A DNA stretch of 64,000 nt from the NCBI GenBank assembly GCA_963556255.1, contig OY744607.1:1182396-1246395 (forward strand), in the 5' to 3' direction. The stretch comes from Allolobophora icterica (lineage: Eukaryota; Annelida; Clitellata; Crassiclitellata; Lumbricidae). Both the position numbers and the translations under genes were made by a program. The notes beneath the pieces were generated by a model. That model was given only the letters and a program-made list of their open reading frames with translations. It was not told the DNA's origin and searched no databases. Below, in pieces: positions 30,115-43,400 of this stretch (position 1 is its first letter; the number at the start of each line of letters is the position of its first letter).

Positions 30115-30334
30115 ATTAAATTTTATCTCCACGGCCTCTTCTGTCTGCCAGCCATCGATTACATATGCTGTTACACAGACGACGTAATTGTGATCTTTGT
30201 CCCCGCCTGGTAGCATGAAGTTGGTCAAGACCGGGTTTGGACCATGGTAGAGCAATGTTCTGTCTGTGAACGCACCAAAATGATTTTCTATGTACATTAT
30301 GTATCTGGAATTTATCCAGCGACTTCTCTTCAGC
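30115..30334 (-). CDS. Polycystin-like gene, REJ exon
   Basis: This 220-bp exon has its acceptor (TTTAG) just above 30334 and donor GTAAGT at 30114-30109. It encodes LKRSRWINSRYIMYIENHFG and onward, then LLYHGPNPVLTNFMLPGG and NYVVCVTAYVIDGW. That is the characteristic end of a REJ segment: a small Tyr/Gly strand, then LP-GG, then N-Y and a beta strand. It starts with one base of a split codon and ends in phase 0, matching its neighbours. A SINE fragment lies about 18 bp upstream of the acceptor, so the branch point probably falls in SINE-derived sequence. Confidence 0.85.
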
Positions 30335-30351
30335 CTAAATGATGTCATATT

Positions 30352-30513
30352 AAGCGCCAATATCTAATGACCAAGCATCAATCGATGGCACTGAACAGTT
30401 GTGAGTGAAGGACTTGCTCAAGGTCCCTACACAGTAACCGTCTCAGGGGGAGAAGGATCGAACCCCTAGCCTCCACATTATAAGGCAGTCGCTCCAACCA
30501 TACCGTGTCCCAT
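30352..30513 (-). mobile_element. SINE, inverted, adjoining the REJ exon acceptor
   Basis: Reverse complement of the shared SINE: head near 30513, box B-like 'ggttcgatcc' around 30460-30470, body 'gggaccttgagcaagtcctt', tail 'catcgattgatgcttggtc'. Its 3' end lies 18 bp upstream of the acceptor at 30334. Confidence 0.7.
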
Positions 30514-31199
30514 GATGTTACATACTTCACTAGGAACAAAAAGCTTATCTGTAGTTCTGCAGGCAAATGAAGCCCAAACGGCAAGAATGGACACTCCCCC
30601 AGTTGTTAGTCACGTCTCTGATGCAACTTTCGATGTTGAGTTTTCTTAAATATATGCACTTCCTGGATAAAACTTAACTCACTGACTTACTCACCTCTGA
30701 CCTAGAAGTAACCCTGAAATTAAATGTTGGGTGGCCGAATGGCACAATTTTTTCCAGTCTATGGTTCTAATGTATGATTCCAATCTATGGTTCCAATCTA
30801 TGGTTCCTGGTGCATCCTGCTAGGCACCTGTGTTTCACCACATTTCAGTGGTTTTTAAAAACTGTACGAGCCACTAACTAGGAGAACTAGCCATCAAGAC
30901 GAGCAAATAACTAAAGTATCGTCAGAAAGGTGCTACATAATAGGCCTGCATGTGCCTTCAACCGTGCCTTGTGTAGGCCTACTAGGTTATCTCGCGCCTT
31001 AGTATAAGGCACATGATTGTCCATTCGGACAACTAAGATACCGCAGCGTCATTTCGGCTGATAATTATCCACTCTAGAAGAGGCAAAAGAAAAACCCTAA
31101 ACTTAAGCTATGCTATCAGATCCAGGACTACATTTCACAGTTGATTATGATAATTTTTTTAATTATCAGCATATATTTCATTTATTACACACGCATTTT

Positions 31200-31343
31200 G
31201 AGAATATCCAGATCTCAGGCGCAAAGCAATTGAGTGAAAGACTTTCTCCAGCTCCACATGCAGTAATCAACTCAAGGGATGATCGAACCCATACTCTCCG
31301 CATTGCAAGCCGAGCGGTCTAACCAATCGGCTGCCATGCCCCA
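31200..31343 (-). mobile_element. SINE, inverted
   Basis: The head (from 31343: 'ggcatggcagccgattggt', 'tagaccgctcggcttgcaa') and the box B-like region are present; the body is diverged. The intron between 30520 and 31200 shows no gene, only short repeats ('ctatggttccaatctatgg'). Confidence 0.55.
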
Positions 31344-31441
31344 TTTGACATTCATTCATTCATTCATTCATTCGTTCATTCATTCATTCATTTATAACGG
31401 ACATTTGTATAGCGCCTCTCCAAGGAGAACTACTCAGAGGT
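31344..31441 (-). mobile_element. SINE 3' fragment next to the giant exon donor
   Basis: 'tttgtatagcgcctctccaa' and 'gaactactcagagg' match the 3' third of the SINE at 22301-22543 in reverse, with an ATTC/ATTG tail. It ends 10-20 bp from the candidate donors of the giant exon. Confidence 0.65.
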
Positions 31442-31465
31442 GATAGATAAAACTTACATAGATAC

Positions 31466-34400
31466 GGTGGGTCATTTCTCCCGCAGTTGTGCAGAACAAA
31501 CTTGTATGTGATCGGTTCCTGTACGTCTGTGAAATTATCACAAATTATCGAGAACAACGTCTCCAACTCGTAGCCGGCGGAAGGACGAGGCACACACAGT
31601 CCGCCTCCAGGTGCATCGTTTACCGAGAAAGTGTAGGAAGATTCGTAATGTTCGTACGCTGCCTCGTCACTTCCGGAATCGAAACGGATGAATGCGAGGT
31701 TTGACTGAGGAGATCGCTTGGCACGACTGTCGAAATCAATGCTTGTCTCTTCTGGGTTGTTTGCTGGCAGTTCATCTGCTAGCAATTCACTTGGAGCTGA
31801 GCGGAGTTCGGTTGCAACGGAACGATGTTTCCTGTCTGCGGTTGAAAATTTACCAGCACCTGAACGGTCCTCAGTAGTCAAAGATTTATCTACACTGGCT
31901 CCCTGGATATGTTTCTCGCCAAACGTTGACATATCAGTAACACCGAAAGTGTTCTTGATGTCGACAAACTTAGTAACCTCTGTGACCCGTTCTTGGCGTT
32001 GAACTTTCGATATATCACCTGGACTGACCTCAAAGCCACTTGACGAAATGGGAGTGGCGCCTGGAGGGAGTTTCTCGCCTACTGCAGAAGTCTCACCGGC
32101 AAATGACGTCTTTTCGAATCTAGTCGAAGCACGTGCACTGGCTTCTGAGGTGTGTCTATTGTGAACTGTAACAAATGCACTGGCAACCAAGTTGTCTTCC
32201 ATACCAGTAGAAGTAACTTCAACGGGTCCTAAAGTTTGCTTATCACCTAAAGTTGTCAAGTCACTGACGTATGCGCTGTGCTCGGTGCCTGCAGACGTAA
32301 CTTCGCCAGCGGCTACTGACGTGAGCAGATCTCCAACTGGCCACAGTTCACTACGACTAGAACCGTCTTCAGTTTCAACAGACGACACGTCGTGAGTGGC
32401 TCTGGAGCTGCGATTCTTACCTCGTACAAAACTTTCTTTGAAAACTGCGTTTGGTTCATTGTTCAAAGATGTAGCCTGAGTGGCTGCTGTGATTTTTCCA
32501 AAACTGCCTACGACTGAACTGCGCTCATTGGCAAACGATACAACGTCACCAGATGCTGAGATACTTTTATTTCCAGTTGGAACAAATTCACTATCACCTG
32601 AAATGGCACCAGATGTAACCTCAAAGAGTTCCGAGGTAGGCTCACCATGAAATATTGCTAACTCGCTCGTGATAGGCCTGTACTTTATGCCGAAAGACTC
32701 ACCAAGACTCGATCCTATCAACTGTTTACTTCCAACTGCTTCTGACAATTCACTGCCACCCGAACTCTGCTCAGTGCCAACAGATGAAACTGGTGTAAAT
32801 CTATTCGTTTGTTTCTGTACAGCACTGGCAAACTCACTGCCATCTGAACGCTCACCACTGGCAAACGATGCAACTTTCGCTGATCCTAAAAGATGTTTCT
32901 CTATCACAGGAGAAAGCTCATCGTCAACTGCAATCATCTCAGTGCGAACAGATGCAACTGAAGTGATTCCCAAGGTGTGCTTCTCGAAAGCAGTAGAAAA
33001 TTTACTGTCACTTGAACTTTGCATAGAACCACGAGGCACAACTGAAGTTGATCCTAATGTCGTTTTCTTTGTAGCAGAAAAAAATTTACCGGGACCTAAA
33101 AAGATTGCAGCTGGCATCCTCGTCCATTTTTTCGTGGCAGTAGCAGAAAATTTCCAGTTGGTGGAACTCATTTTAGTGTCAACTGATGCAAATCGAGTGG
33201 ATCCTGAACTGTGTTTGTCAATGGAAGTAAAAACTACACCGCCACTTGAACTCTCCCCAGTGCCAACAGCTGAAATTGAAGTGGATCCCAAAGTCGTGTT
33301 CTTTGCAGCAGTAGTAATTTCAATGGCACTTGAACTCTCCCCAGTGCCAATCGACGCAACTGCAGTGGATCTTGAAGTGTATTTGACCCCAACAGGTGTA
33401 ACTGAAGAGGGTCCTAAAGACGTTATCTTACCAGCAGTAGTAACGTCAATGGCACTTGAACTTTTCCTAGTGCTAATAGGTGCAACCGAAGTGGATCCCA
33501 AAGACGTGTTCTTTGCAGCAGTAGTAATTTTAATGGCACTTGAACTTTTCATAGTGCTAATAGGAGCAACCGAAGTGGATCCCAAAGTCGTGTTCTTTGC
33601 AGCAGAAATTTCAATGGCACTTGAACTCTCCCCAGTGCCAATCGACGCAACTGCAGTGGATCCTGAAGTGTATTTAACCCCAACAGGAGTAACTGAAGAG
33701 GGTCCTAAAGACGTTATCTTACCAGCAGTAGTAACTTTAATGGCACTTGAACTTTTCATAGTGCTAATAGGTGCAACCGAAGTGGATCCCAAAGACGTGT
33801 TCTTTGCAGCAGTAGTAATTTTAATGGCACTTGAACTTTTCATAGTGCTAATAAAAGCAACCGAAGTGGATCCCAAAGTCGTGTTCTTTGCAGTAGAAAT
33901 TTCAATGGCACTTGAACTCTCCCCAGTGCCAATCGACGCAACTGCAGTGGTTCCTGAAGTGTATTTGACCCCAACAGATGTAACTGAAGAGGACCCTGGA
34001 GACGTTATCTTACCAGCATTAGTAACATCGATGGCACTTGAGCTTTTATTAGTGCTAATAGGTGCAACCGAAGTGGATCCCAAAGTCGTGTTCTTTGCAG
34101 CAGTCATAATTTTAATGGCACTTGAACTCTCCCCAGTGCCAATCGACGCAACTGCAGTGGATCCTGAAGTGTATTTGATCCCAACAGGTGTAACTGAAGA
34201 GGGTCCTAAAGACGTTATCTTACCAGCAGTAGTAACTTTAATGGCACTTGAACTTTTCATGGTGCTAATAGGTGCAACCGAAGTGGATCTCAAAGTCGTG
34301 TTCTTTGCAGTAGAAATTTCAATGGCACTTGAACTCTCCCCAGTGCCAATCGACGCAACTGCAGTGGATCCTGAAGTGTATTTGATCCCAACAGGTGTAA

Positions 34401-37400
34401 CTGAAGAGGGTCCTAAAGACGTTATCTTACCAGCAGTAGTAACTTTAATAGCACTTGAACTTTTCATAGTGCTAATAGGTGCAACCGAAGTGGATCCCAA
34501 AGTCGTGTTCTTTGCAGCAGTAGTAATTTTAATGGCACTTGAACTCTCCCCAGTGCCAATCCACGCAACTGCAGTGGATCTTGAAGTGTATTTGACCCCA
34601 ACAGGTGTAACTAAAGAGGGTCCTAAAGACGTTATCTTACCAGCAGTAGTAACTTTAATGGCACTTGAACTTTTCATAGTGCTAATAGGAGCAACCGAAG
34701 TGGATCTCAAAGTCGTGTTCATTGCAGTAGAAATTTCAATGGCACTTGAACTCTCCCCAGTGCCAATCGACGCAACCGCAGTGGATCCTGAAGTGTATTT
34801 GATCCCAACAGGTGTAACTGAAGAGGGTCCTAAAGACGTTATCTTACCAGCAGTAGTAACTTTAATAGCACTTGAACTTTTCATAGTGCTAATAGGTGCA
34901 ACGGAAGTGGATCCCAAAGTCGTGTTCTTTGCAGCAGGAGTAATTTTAATAGCACTTGAACTCTCCCCAGTGCCAATCGACGCAACTGCAGTGGATCCTG
35001 AAGTGTATTTGACCCCAACAGGAGTAACTGAAGAGGGTAATAAAGACGTTATCTTACCAGCAGTCGTAGCTTTAATGGCACTTGAACTTTTCACAGTGCC
35101 AACAAGTGCAACGGAAGTGGATTCCAAACTCGTTTTCTTAGTGGCAGTAGAAACATTCATGGCACTTGAACTCTTCCCAGTGCCAACCGATGCAACTGCA
35201 GTGGATCCTGAAGTGTATTTGTCTGAAGAAGTATAAACTCCACTAACACTTGAACTCTCCATAGTTTCAGCAGATGCAACTGAAGTGATTCCCAAGGTGT
35301 GCTTCTCGAAAGCAGAAGAAAATTTACTGTCACTTGGGCTTTGCATAGAGCCACGAGGCACAACTGAAGTTGATCCTAAAGTCGTTTTCTTTGTAGCAGA
35401 AAAAAATTTACCGGGACCTAAAAAGATTGCAGCTGGCATCCGCGTCCATTTTTTCGTGGCAGTAGCAGAAAATTTCCAGTTGGTGGAACTCATTTTAGTG
35501 TCAACTGATGCAAATCGAGTGGATCCTGAACTGTGTTTGTCAATGGAAGTAAAAACTACACCGCCACTTGAACTCTCCCCAGTGCCAACAGCTGAAATTG
35601 AAGTGGATCCCAAAGTCGTGTTCTTTGCAGCAGTAGTAATTTCAATGGCACTTGAACTCTCCCCAGTGCCAATCGACGCAACTGCAGAGGATCTTGAAGT
35701 GTATTTGACCCCAACAGGTGTAACTGAAGAGGGTCCTAAAGACGTTATCTTACCAGCAGTAGTAACTTCAATGGCACTTGAACTTTTATTAGTGCTAATA
35801 GGTGCAACCGAAGTGGATCCCAAAGTCGTGTTCTTTGCAGCAGTAGTAATTTTAATAGCACTTGAACTCTCCCCAGTGCCAATCGACGCAACTGCAGTGG
35901 ATCCTGAAGTGTATTTAACCCCAACAGGAGTAACTGAAGAGGGTCCTAAAGACGTTATCTTACCAGCAGTAGTAACTTTAATAGCACTTGAACTTTTCAT
36001 AGTGCTAATAGGTGCAACCGAAGTGGATCCCAAAGTCGTGTTCTTTGCAGCAGTAGTAATTTTAATGGCACTTGAACTTTTCATAGTGCTAATAAAAGCA
36101 ACCGAAGTGGATCCCAAAGTCGTGTTCTTTGCAGTAGAAATTTCAATGGCACTTGAACTCTCCCCAGTGCCAATCGACGCAACTGCAGTGGTTCCTGAAG
36201 TGTATTTGACCGCAACAGATGTAACTGAAGAGGACCCTGGAGACGTTATCTTACCAGCATTAGTAACATCGATGGCACTTGAGCTTTTATTAGTGCTAAT
36301 AGGTGCAACCGAAGTGGATCCCAAAGTCGTGTTCTTTGCAGCAGTCATAATTTTAATGGCACTTGAACTCTCCCCAGTGCCAATCGACGCAACTGCAGTG
36401 GATCCTGAAGTGTATTTGATCCCAACAGGTGTAACTGAAGAGGGTCCTAAAGACGTTATCTTACCAGCAGTAGTAACTTTAATGGCACTTGAACTTTTCA
36501 TGGTGCTAATAGGTGCAACCGAAGTGGATCTCAAAGTCGTGTTCTTTGCAGTAGAAATTTCAATGGCACTTGAACTCTCCCCAGTGCCAATCGACGCAAC
36601 TGCAGTGGATCCTGAAGTGTATTTGATCCCAACAGGTGTAACTGAAGAGGGTCCTAAAGACGTTATCTTACCAGCAGTAGTAACTTTAATAGCACTTGAA
36701 CTTTTCATAGTGCTAATAGGTGCAACCGAAGTGGATCCCAAAGTCGTGTTCTTTGCAGCAGTAGTAATTTTAATGGCACTTGAACTCTCCCCAGTGCCAA
36801 TCCACGCAACTGCAGTGGATCTTGAAGTGTATTTGACCCCAACAGGTGTAACTAAAGAGGGTCCTAAAGACGTTATCTTACCAGCAGTAGTAACTTTAAT
36901 GGCACTTGAACTTTTCATAGTGCTAATAGGAGCAACCGAAGTGGATCTCAAAGTCGTGTTCATTGCAGAAGAAATTTCAATGGCACTTGAACTCTCCCCA
37001 GTGCCAATCGACGCAACCGCAGTGGATCCTGAAGTGTATTTGATCCCAACAGGTGTAACTGAAGAGGGTCCTAAAGACGTTATCTTACCAGCAGTAGTAA
37101 CTTTAATAGCACTTGAACTTTTCATAGTGCTAATAGGTGCAACGGAAGTGGATCCCAAAGTCGTGTTCTTTGCAGCAGGAGTAATTTTAATAGCACTTGA
37201 ACTCTCCCCAGTGCCAATCGACGCAACTGCAGTGGATCCTGAAGTGTATTTGACCCCAACAGGAGTAACTGAAGAGGGTAATAAAGACGTTATCTTACCA
37301 GCAGTCGTAGCTTTAATGGCACTTGAACTTTTCACAGTGCCAACAAGTGCAACGGAAGTGGATTCCAAACTCGTTTTCTTAGTGGCAGTAGAAACATTCA

Positions 37401-40400
37401 TGGCACTTGAACTCTTCCCAGTGCCAACCGATGCAACTGCAGTGGATCCTGAAGTGTATTTGTCTGAAGAAGTATAAACTCCACTAACACTTGAACTCTC
37501 CATAGTTTCAGCAGATGCAACTGAAGTGATTCCCAAGGTGTGCTTCTCGAAAGCAGAAGAAAATTTACTGTCACTTGAGCTTTGCATAGAGCCACGAGGC
37601 ACAACTGAAGTTGATCCTAAAGTCGTTTTCTTTGTAGCAGAAAAAAATTTACCGGGACCTAAAAAGATTGCAGCTGGCATCCTCGTCCATTTTTTCGTGG
37701 CAGTAGCAGAAAATTTCCAGTTGGTGGAACTCATTTTAGTGTCAACTGATACAAATCGAGTGGATCCTGAACTGTGTTTGTCAATGGAAGTAAAAACTAC
37801 ACCGCCACTTGAACTCTCCCCAGTGCCAACAGCTGAAATTGAAGTGGATCCCAAAGTCGTGTTCTTTGCAGCAGTAGTAATTTCAATGGCACTTGAACTC
37901 TCCCCAGTGCCAATCGACGCAACTGCAGAGGATCTTGAAGTGTATTTGACCCCAACAGGTGTAACTGAAGAGGGTCCTAAAGACGTTATCTTACCAGCAG
38001 TAGTAATTTTAATGGCACTTGAACTTTTCATAGTGCTAATAGGTGCAACCGAAGTGGATCCCAAAGTCGTGTTCTTTGCAGCAGTAGTAATTTTAATAGC
38101 ACTTGAACTCTCCCCAGTGCCAATCGACGCAACTGCAGTGGATCCTGAAGTGTGTTTGACCCCATCAGGAGTAACTGAAGAGGGTCCTAAAGACGTTATC
38201 TTACCAGCCGTAGTAACTTTAATGGCACTTGAACTTTTCATAGTGCTAATAGGTGAAACCGAAGTGGATCCCAAAGACGTGTTCTTTGCAGCAGTAGTAA
38301 TTTTAATGGCACTTGAACTTTTCATAGTGCTAATAGGAGCAACCGAAGTGGATCCCAAAGTCGTGTTCTTTGCAGTAGAAATTTCAATGGCACTTGAACT
38401 CTCCCCAGTGCCAATCGACGCAACTGCAGTGGATCTTGAAGTGTATTTGACCCCAACAGATGTAACTGAAGAGGACCCTGGAGACGTTATCTTACCAGCA
38501 GTAGTAACATCGATGGCACTTGAGCTTTTATTAGTGCTATTAGGTGCAACCGAAGTGGATCCCAAAGTCGTGTTCTTTGCAGTAGAAATTTTAATGGCAC
38601 TTGAACTCTCCCCAGTCCCAATCGACGCAACTGCAGTGGATCTTGAAGTGTATTTGACCCCAACAGGTGTAACTGAAGAGGGTCCTAAAGACGTTATCTT
38701 ACCAGCAGTAGTAACTTTAATGGCACTTGAACTTTTCATAGTGCTAATAGGTGCAACCGAAGTGGATCCCAAAGTCGTGTTCTTTGCAGCAGTAGTAATA
38801 TTAATGGCACTTGAACTCTCCCCAGTGCCAATCGACGCAACTGCAGTGGATCCTGAAGTGTATTTGACCCCGGCAGATGTAACTGAAGAGGGTCCTAGAG
38901 ACGTTATCTTACCAGCAGTAGTAATATCGATAGCACTTGAGCTTTTATTAGTGCTAATAGGTGCAACCGAAGTGGATCCCAAAGTCGTGTTCTTTGCAGT
39001 AGAAATTTTAATGGCACTAGAACTCTCCCCAGTGCCAATCGACGCAACTGCAGTGGATCCTGAAGTGTATCTGACCCCAACAGGTGGAACTGAAGAGGGT
39101 CCTAAAGACGTTATCTTACCAGCAGTAGTAACTTTAATGGGACTTGAACTTTTATTAGTGCTAATAGGTGCAACCGAAGTGGATCCCAAAGTCGTGTTCT
39201 TTGCAGCAGTAGTAATATTAGTGGCACCTGAACTCTCCCCAGTGCCAATCGACGCAACTGCAGTGGATCCTGAAGTGTATTTGACCCCAACAGGTGTAAG
39301 TGAAGAGGGTCCTAAAGACGTTATCTTACCAGCAGTAGTAACTTTAATGGCATTTGAACTTTTCATAGTGCTAATAGGTGCAACTGAAGTGGATCCCAAG
39401 GTCGTGTTCTTTGCAGCAGTAGTAATATTAATGGCACTTGAACTCTCCCCAGTGCCAATCGACGCAACTGCAGTGGATCCTGAAGTGTATTTGACCCCAA
39501 CAGGTGTAACTGAAGAGGGTCCTAGAGACGTTATCTTACCAGCAGTAGTAACATCAATGGCACTTGAGCTTTTCATAGTGCTAATAAATGCAACCGAAGT
39601 GGATCCCAAAGTCGTGGTCTTTGCAGCAGTAGTAATATTATTGGCACTTGAACTCTCCCCAGTGCCAATCGACGCAACTGCAGTGGATCCTGAAGTGTAT
39701 TTGACTCCAACAGGTGTAAGTGAAGAGGGTCCTAAAGACGTTATCTTACCAGCAGTAGTAACTTTAATGGCACTTGAACTTTTCATAGTGCTAATAGGTG
39801 CAACCGAAGTGGATCCCAAGGTCGTGTTCTTTGCAGCAGTAGTAATATTAATGGCACTTGAACTCTCCCCAGTGCCAATCGACGCAACTGCAGTGGATCC
39901 TGAAGTGTATTTGACCCCAACAGGTGTAACTGAAGAGGGTCCTAAAGACGTTATCTTACCAGCAGTCGTATCTTTAATGGCACCTGAACTTTTCACAGTG
40001 CCAACAAGTGCAACGGAAGTGGATTCCAAAGACGTTTTCTTAGTGGCAGTAGAAACATTCATGGCACTTGAACTCTTCCCAGTGCCAACCGATGCAACTG
40101 CAGTGGATCCTGAAGTGTATTTGTCTGAAGAAGTATAAACTCCACTAACACTTGAACTCTCCATAGTTTCAGCAGATGCAACTGAAGTGATTCCCAAGGT
40201 GTGCTTCTCGAAAGCAGAAGAAAATTTACTGTCACTTGAGCTTTGCATAGAGCCACGAGGCACAACTGAAGTTGATCCTAAAGTCGTTTTCTTGGTAGCA
40301 GAAAAAAATTTACCGGGACCTAAAAAGATTGCAGCTGGCATCCTCGTCCATTTTTTCGTGGCAGTAGCAGAAAATTTCCAGTTGGTGGAACTCATTTTAG

Positions 40401-43400
40401 TGTCAACTGATGCAAATCGAGTGGATCCTGAACTGTGTTTGTCAGTGGAAGTAAAAACTATAAAAACTACACCGCCACTTGAACTCTCCCCAGGGCCAAC
40501 AGCTGAAATTGAAGTGGATCCCAAAGTCGTGTTCTTTGCAGCAGTAGTAATTTCAATGGCACTTGAACTCTCCCCAGCGCCAATCGACGCAACTGCAGTG
40601 GATCTTGAAGTGTATTTGACCCCAACAGGTGTAACTGAAGAGGGTCCTAAAGACGTTATCTTACCAGCAGTAGTAACTTCAATGGCACTTGAACTTTTAT
40701 TAGTGCTAATAGGTGCAACCGAAGTGGATCCCAAAGTCGAGTTCTTTGCAGCAGTAGTAATTTTAAGAGCACTTGAACTCTCCCCAGTGCTAATCGACGC
40801 AACTGCAGTGGATCCTGAAGTGTATTTGACCCCAACAGATGTAACTGAAGAGGACCATGGAGACGTTATCTTACCACCAGTAGTAACATCGATGGCACTT
40901 GAACTTTTCATAGTGCTAATAGGTGCAACCGAAGTGGATCCCAAAGTTGTGTTCTTTGCAGTAGAAATTTTAATGGCACTTGAACTCTCCCCAGTGCCAA
41001 TCGACGCAACTGCAGTGGATCTTGAAGTGTATTTGACCCCAACAGGTGTAACTGAAGAGGGTCCTAAAGACGTTATCTTACCAGCAGTAGTAACTTTAAT
41101 GGCACTTGAACTTTTCATAGTGCTAATAGGTGCAACCGAAGTGGATCCCAAAGTCGTGTTCTTTGCAGCAGTAGTAATATTAATGGCACTTGAACTCTCC
41201 CCAGTGCCAATCGACGCAACTGCAGTGGATAATGAAGTGTATTTGACCCCAACAGGTGTAAGTGAAGAGGGTCCTAAAGACGTTATCTTACCAGCAGTAG
41301 TAATATCGATAGCACTTGAGCTTTTATTAGTGCTAATAGGTGCAACCGAAGTGGATCCCAAAGTCGTGTTCTTTGCAGTAGAAATTTTAATGGCACTAGA
41401 ACTCTCCCCAGTGCCAATCGACGCAAATGCAGTGGATCCTGAAGTGTATTTGACCCCAACAGGTGTAACTGAAGAAGGTCCTAAAGACGTTATCTTAGCA
41501 GCAGTAGTAACTTCAATGGCACTTGAACTTTTATTAGTGCTAATAGGTGCAACCGAAGTGGATCCCAAAGTCGTGTTCTTTGCAGCAGTGGTAATTTTAA
41601 TAGCACTTGAACTCTCCCCAGTGCCAATCGACGCAACTGCAGTGGATCCTGAAGTGTATCTGACCCCAACAGGTGGAACTGAAGAGGGTCCTAAAGACGT
41701 TATCTTACCAGCAGTAGTAACTTTAATGGCACTTGAACTTTTCATTTTGCTAATAGGTGCAACCGAAGTGGATCCCAAGGTCGTGTTCTTTGCAGCAGTA
41801 GTAATATTAATGGCACTTGAACTCTCCCCAGTGCCAATCGACGCAACTGCAGTGGATCTTGAAGTGTATTTGACCCCAACAGATGTAACTGAAGAGGGTC
41901 CTAGAGACGTTATCTTAGCAGCAGTAGTAACTTCAATGGCACTTGAACTTTTATTAGTGCTAATAGGTGCAACCGAAGTGGATCCCAAAGTCGTGTTCCT
42001 TGCAGCAGTAGTAATTTTAATAGCACTTGAACTCTCCCCAGTGCCAATCGACGCAACTGCAGTGGATCCTGAAGTGTATCTGACCCCAACAGGTGGAACT
42101 GAAGAGGGTCCTAAAGACGTTATCTTACCAGCAGTAGTAACTTTAATGGGACTTGAACTTTTATTAGTGCTAATAGGTGCAACCGAAGTGGATCCCAAAG
42201 ACGTATTCTTTGCAGCAGTAGTAATTTTAATGGCACTTGAACTTTTCATAGTGCTAATAGGAGCAACCGAAGTGGATCCCAAAGTCGTGTTCTTTGCAGT
42301 AGAAATTTCAATGGCACTTGAACTCTCCCCAGTGCCAATCGACGCAACTGCAGTGGTTCCTGAAGTGTATTTGACCCCAACAGGTGTAACTGAAGAGGGT
42401 CCTAAAGACGTTATCTTACCAGCAGTAGTAACTTTAATGGCACTTGAACTTTTCATAGTGCTAATAGGTGCAACCGAAGTGGATCCCAAAGTCGTGTTCT
42501 TTGCAGCAGTAGTAATTTTAATAGCACTTGAACTCTCCCCAGTGCCAATCGACGCAACTGCAGTGGATCCTGAAGTGTATTTGACCCCAACAGGTGTAAG
42601 TGAAGAGGGTCCTAAAGACGTTATCTTACCAGCAGTAGTAACTTTAATGGCACTTGAACTTTTCATTGTGCTGATAGGTGCAACCGAAGTGGATCCCAAG
42701 GTCGTGTTCTTTGCAGCAGTAGTAATATTAATGACACTTGAACTCTCCCCAGTGCCAATCGACGCAACTGCAGTGGATCCTGAAGTGTATTTGACCCCAA
42801 CAGGTGTAACTGAAGATGGTCCTAAAGACGTTATCTTACCAGCAGTAGTAACATCAATGGCACTTGAGCTTTTCATGGTGCTAATAGGTGCAACCGAAGT
42901 GGATCCCAAGGTCGTGTTCTTTGCAGCATTTGTAATATTAGTGGCACTTGAACTCTCCCCAGTGCCAATCGACGCAACTGCAGTGGATCCTGAAGTGTAT
43001 TTGACCCCAACAGGTGTAACTGAAGAGGGTCCTAAAGACGTTATCTTACCAGCAGTCGTATCTTTAATGGCACCTGAACGTTTCACAGTGCCAACAAGTG
43101 CAACGGAAGTGGATTCCAAAGTCGTTTTCTTAGTGGCAGTAGAAACATTCATGGCACTTGAACTCTTCCCAGTGCCAACCGATGCAACTGCAGTGGATCC
43201 TGAAGTGTATTTGTCTGAAGAAGTATAAACTCCACTAACACTTGAACTCTCCATAGTTTCAGCAGATGCAACTGAAGTGATTCCCAAGGTGTGCTTCTCG
43301 AAAGCAGAAGAAAATTTACTGTCACTTGAGCTTTGCATAGAGCCACGAGGCACAACTGAAGTTGATCCTAAAGTCGTTTTCTTGGTAGCAGAAAAAAATT

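Noticed and set aside
31452..31457. GTAAGT as the donor of the giant exon
   Set aside because: It is the stronger motif, but it leaves one base of a codon while the only acceptable acceptor at 30334 needs two. It is kept as an alternative only if a micro-exon exists.
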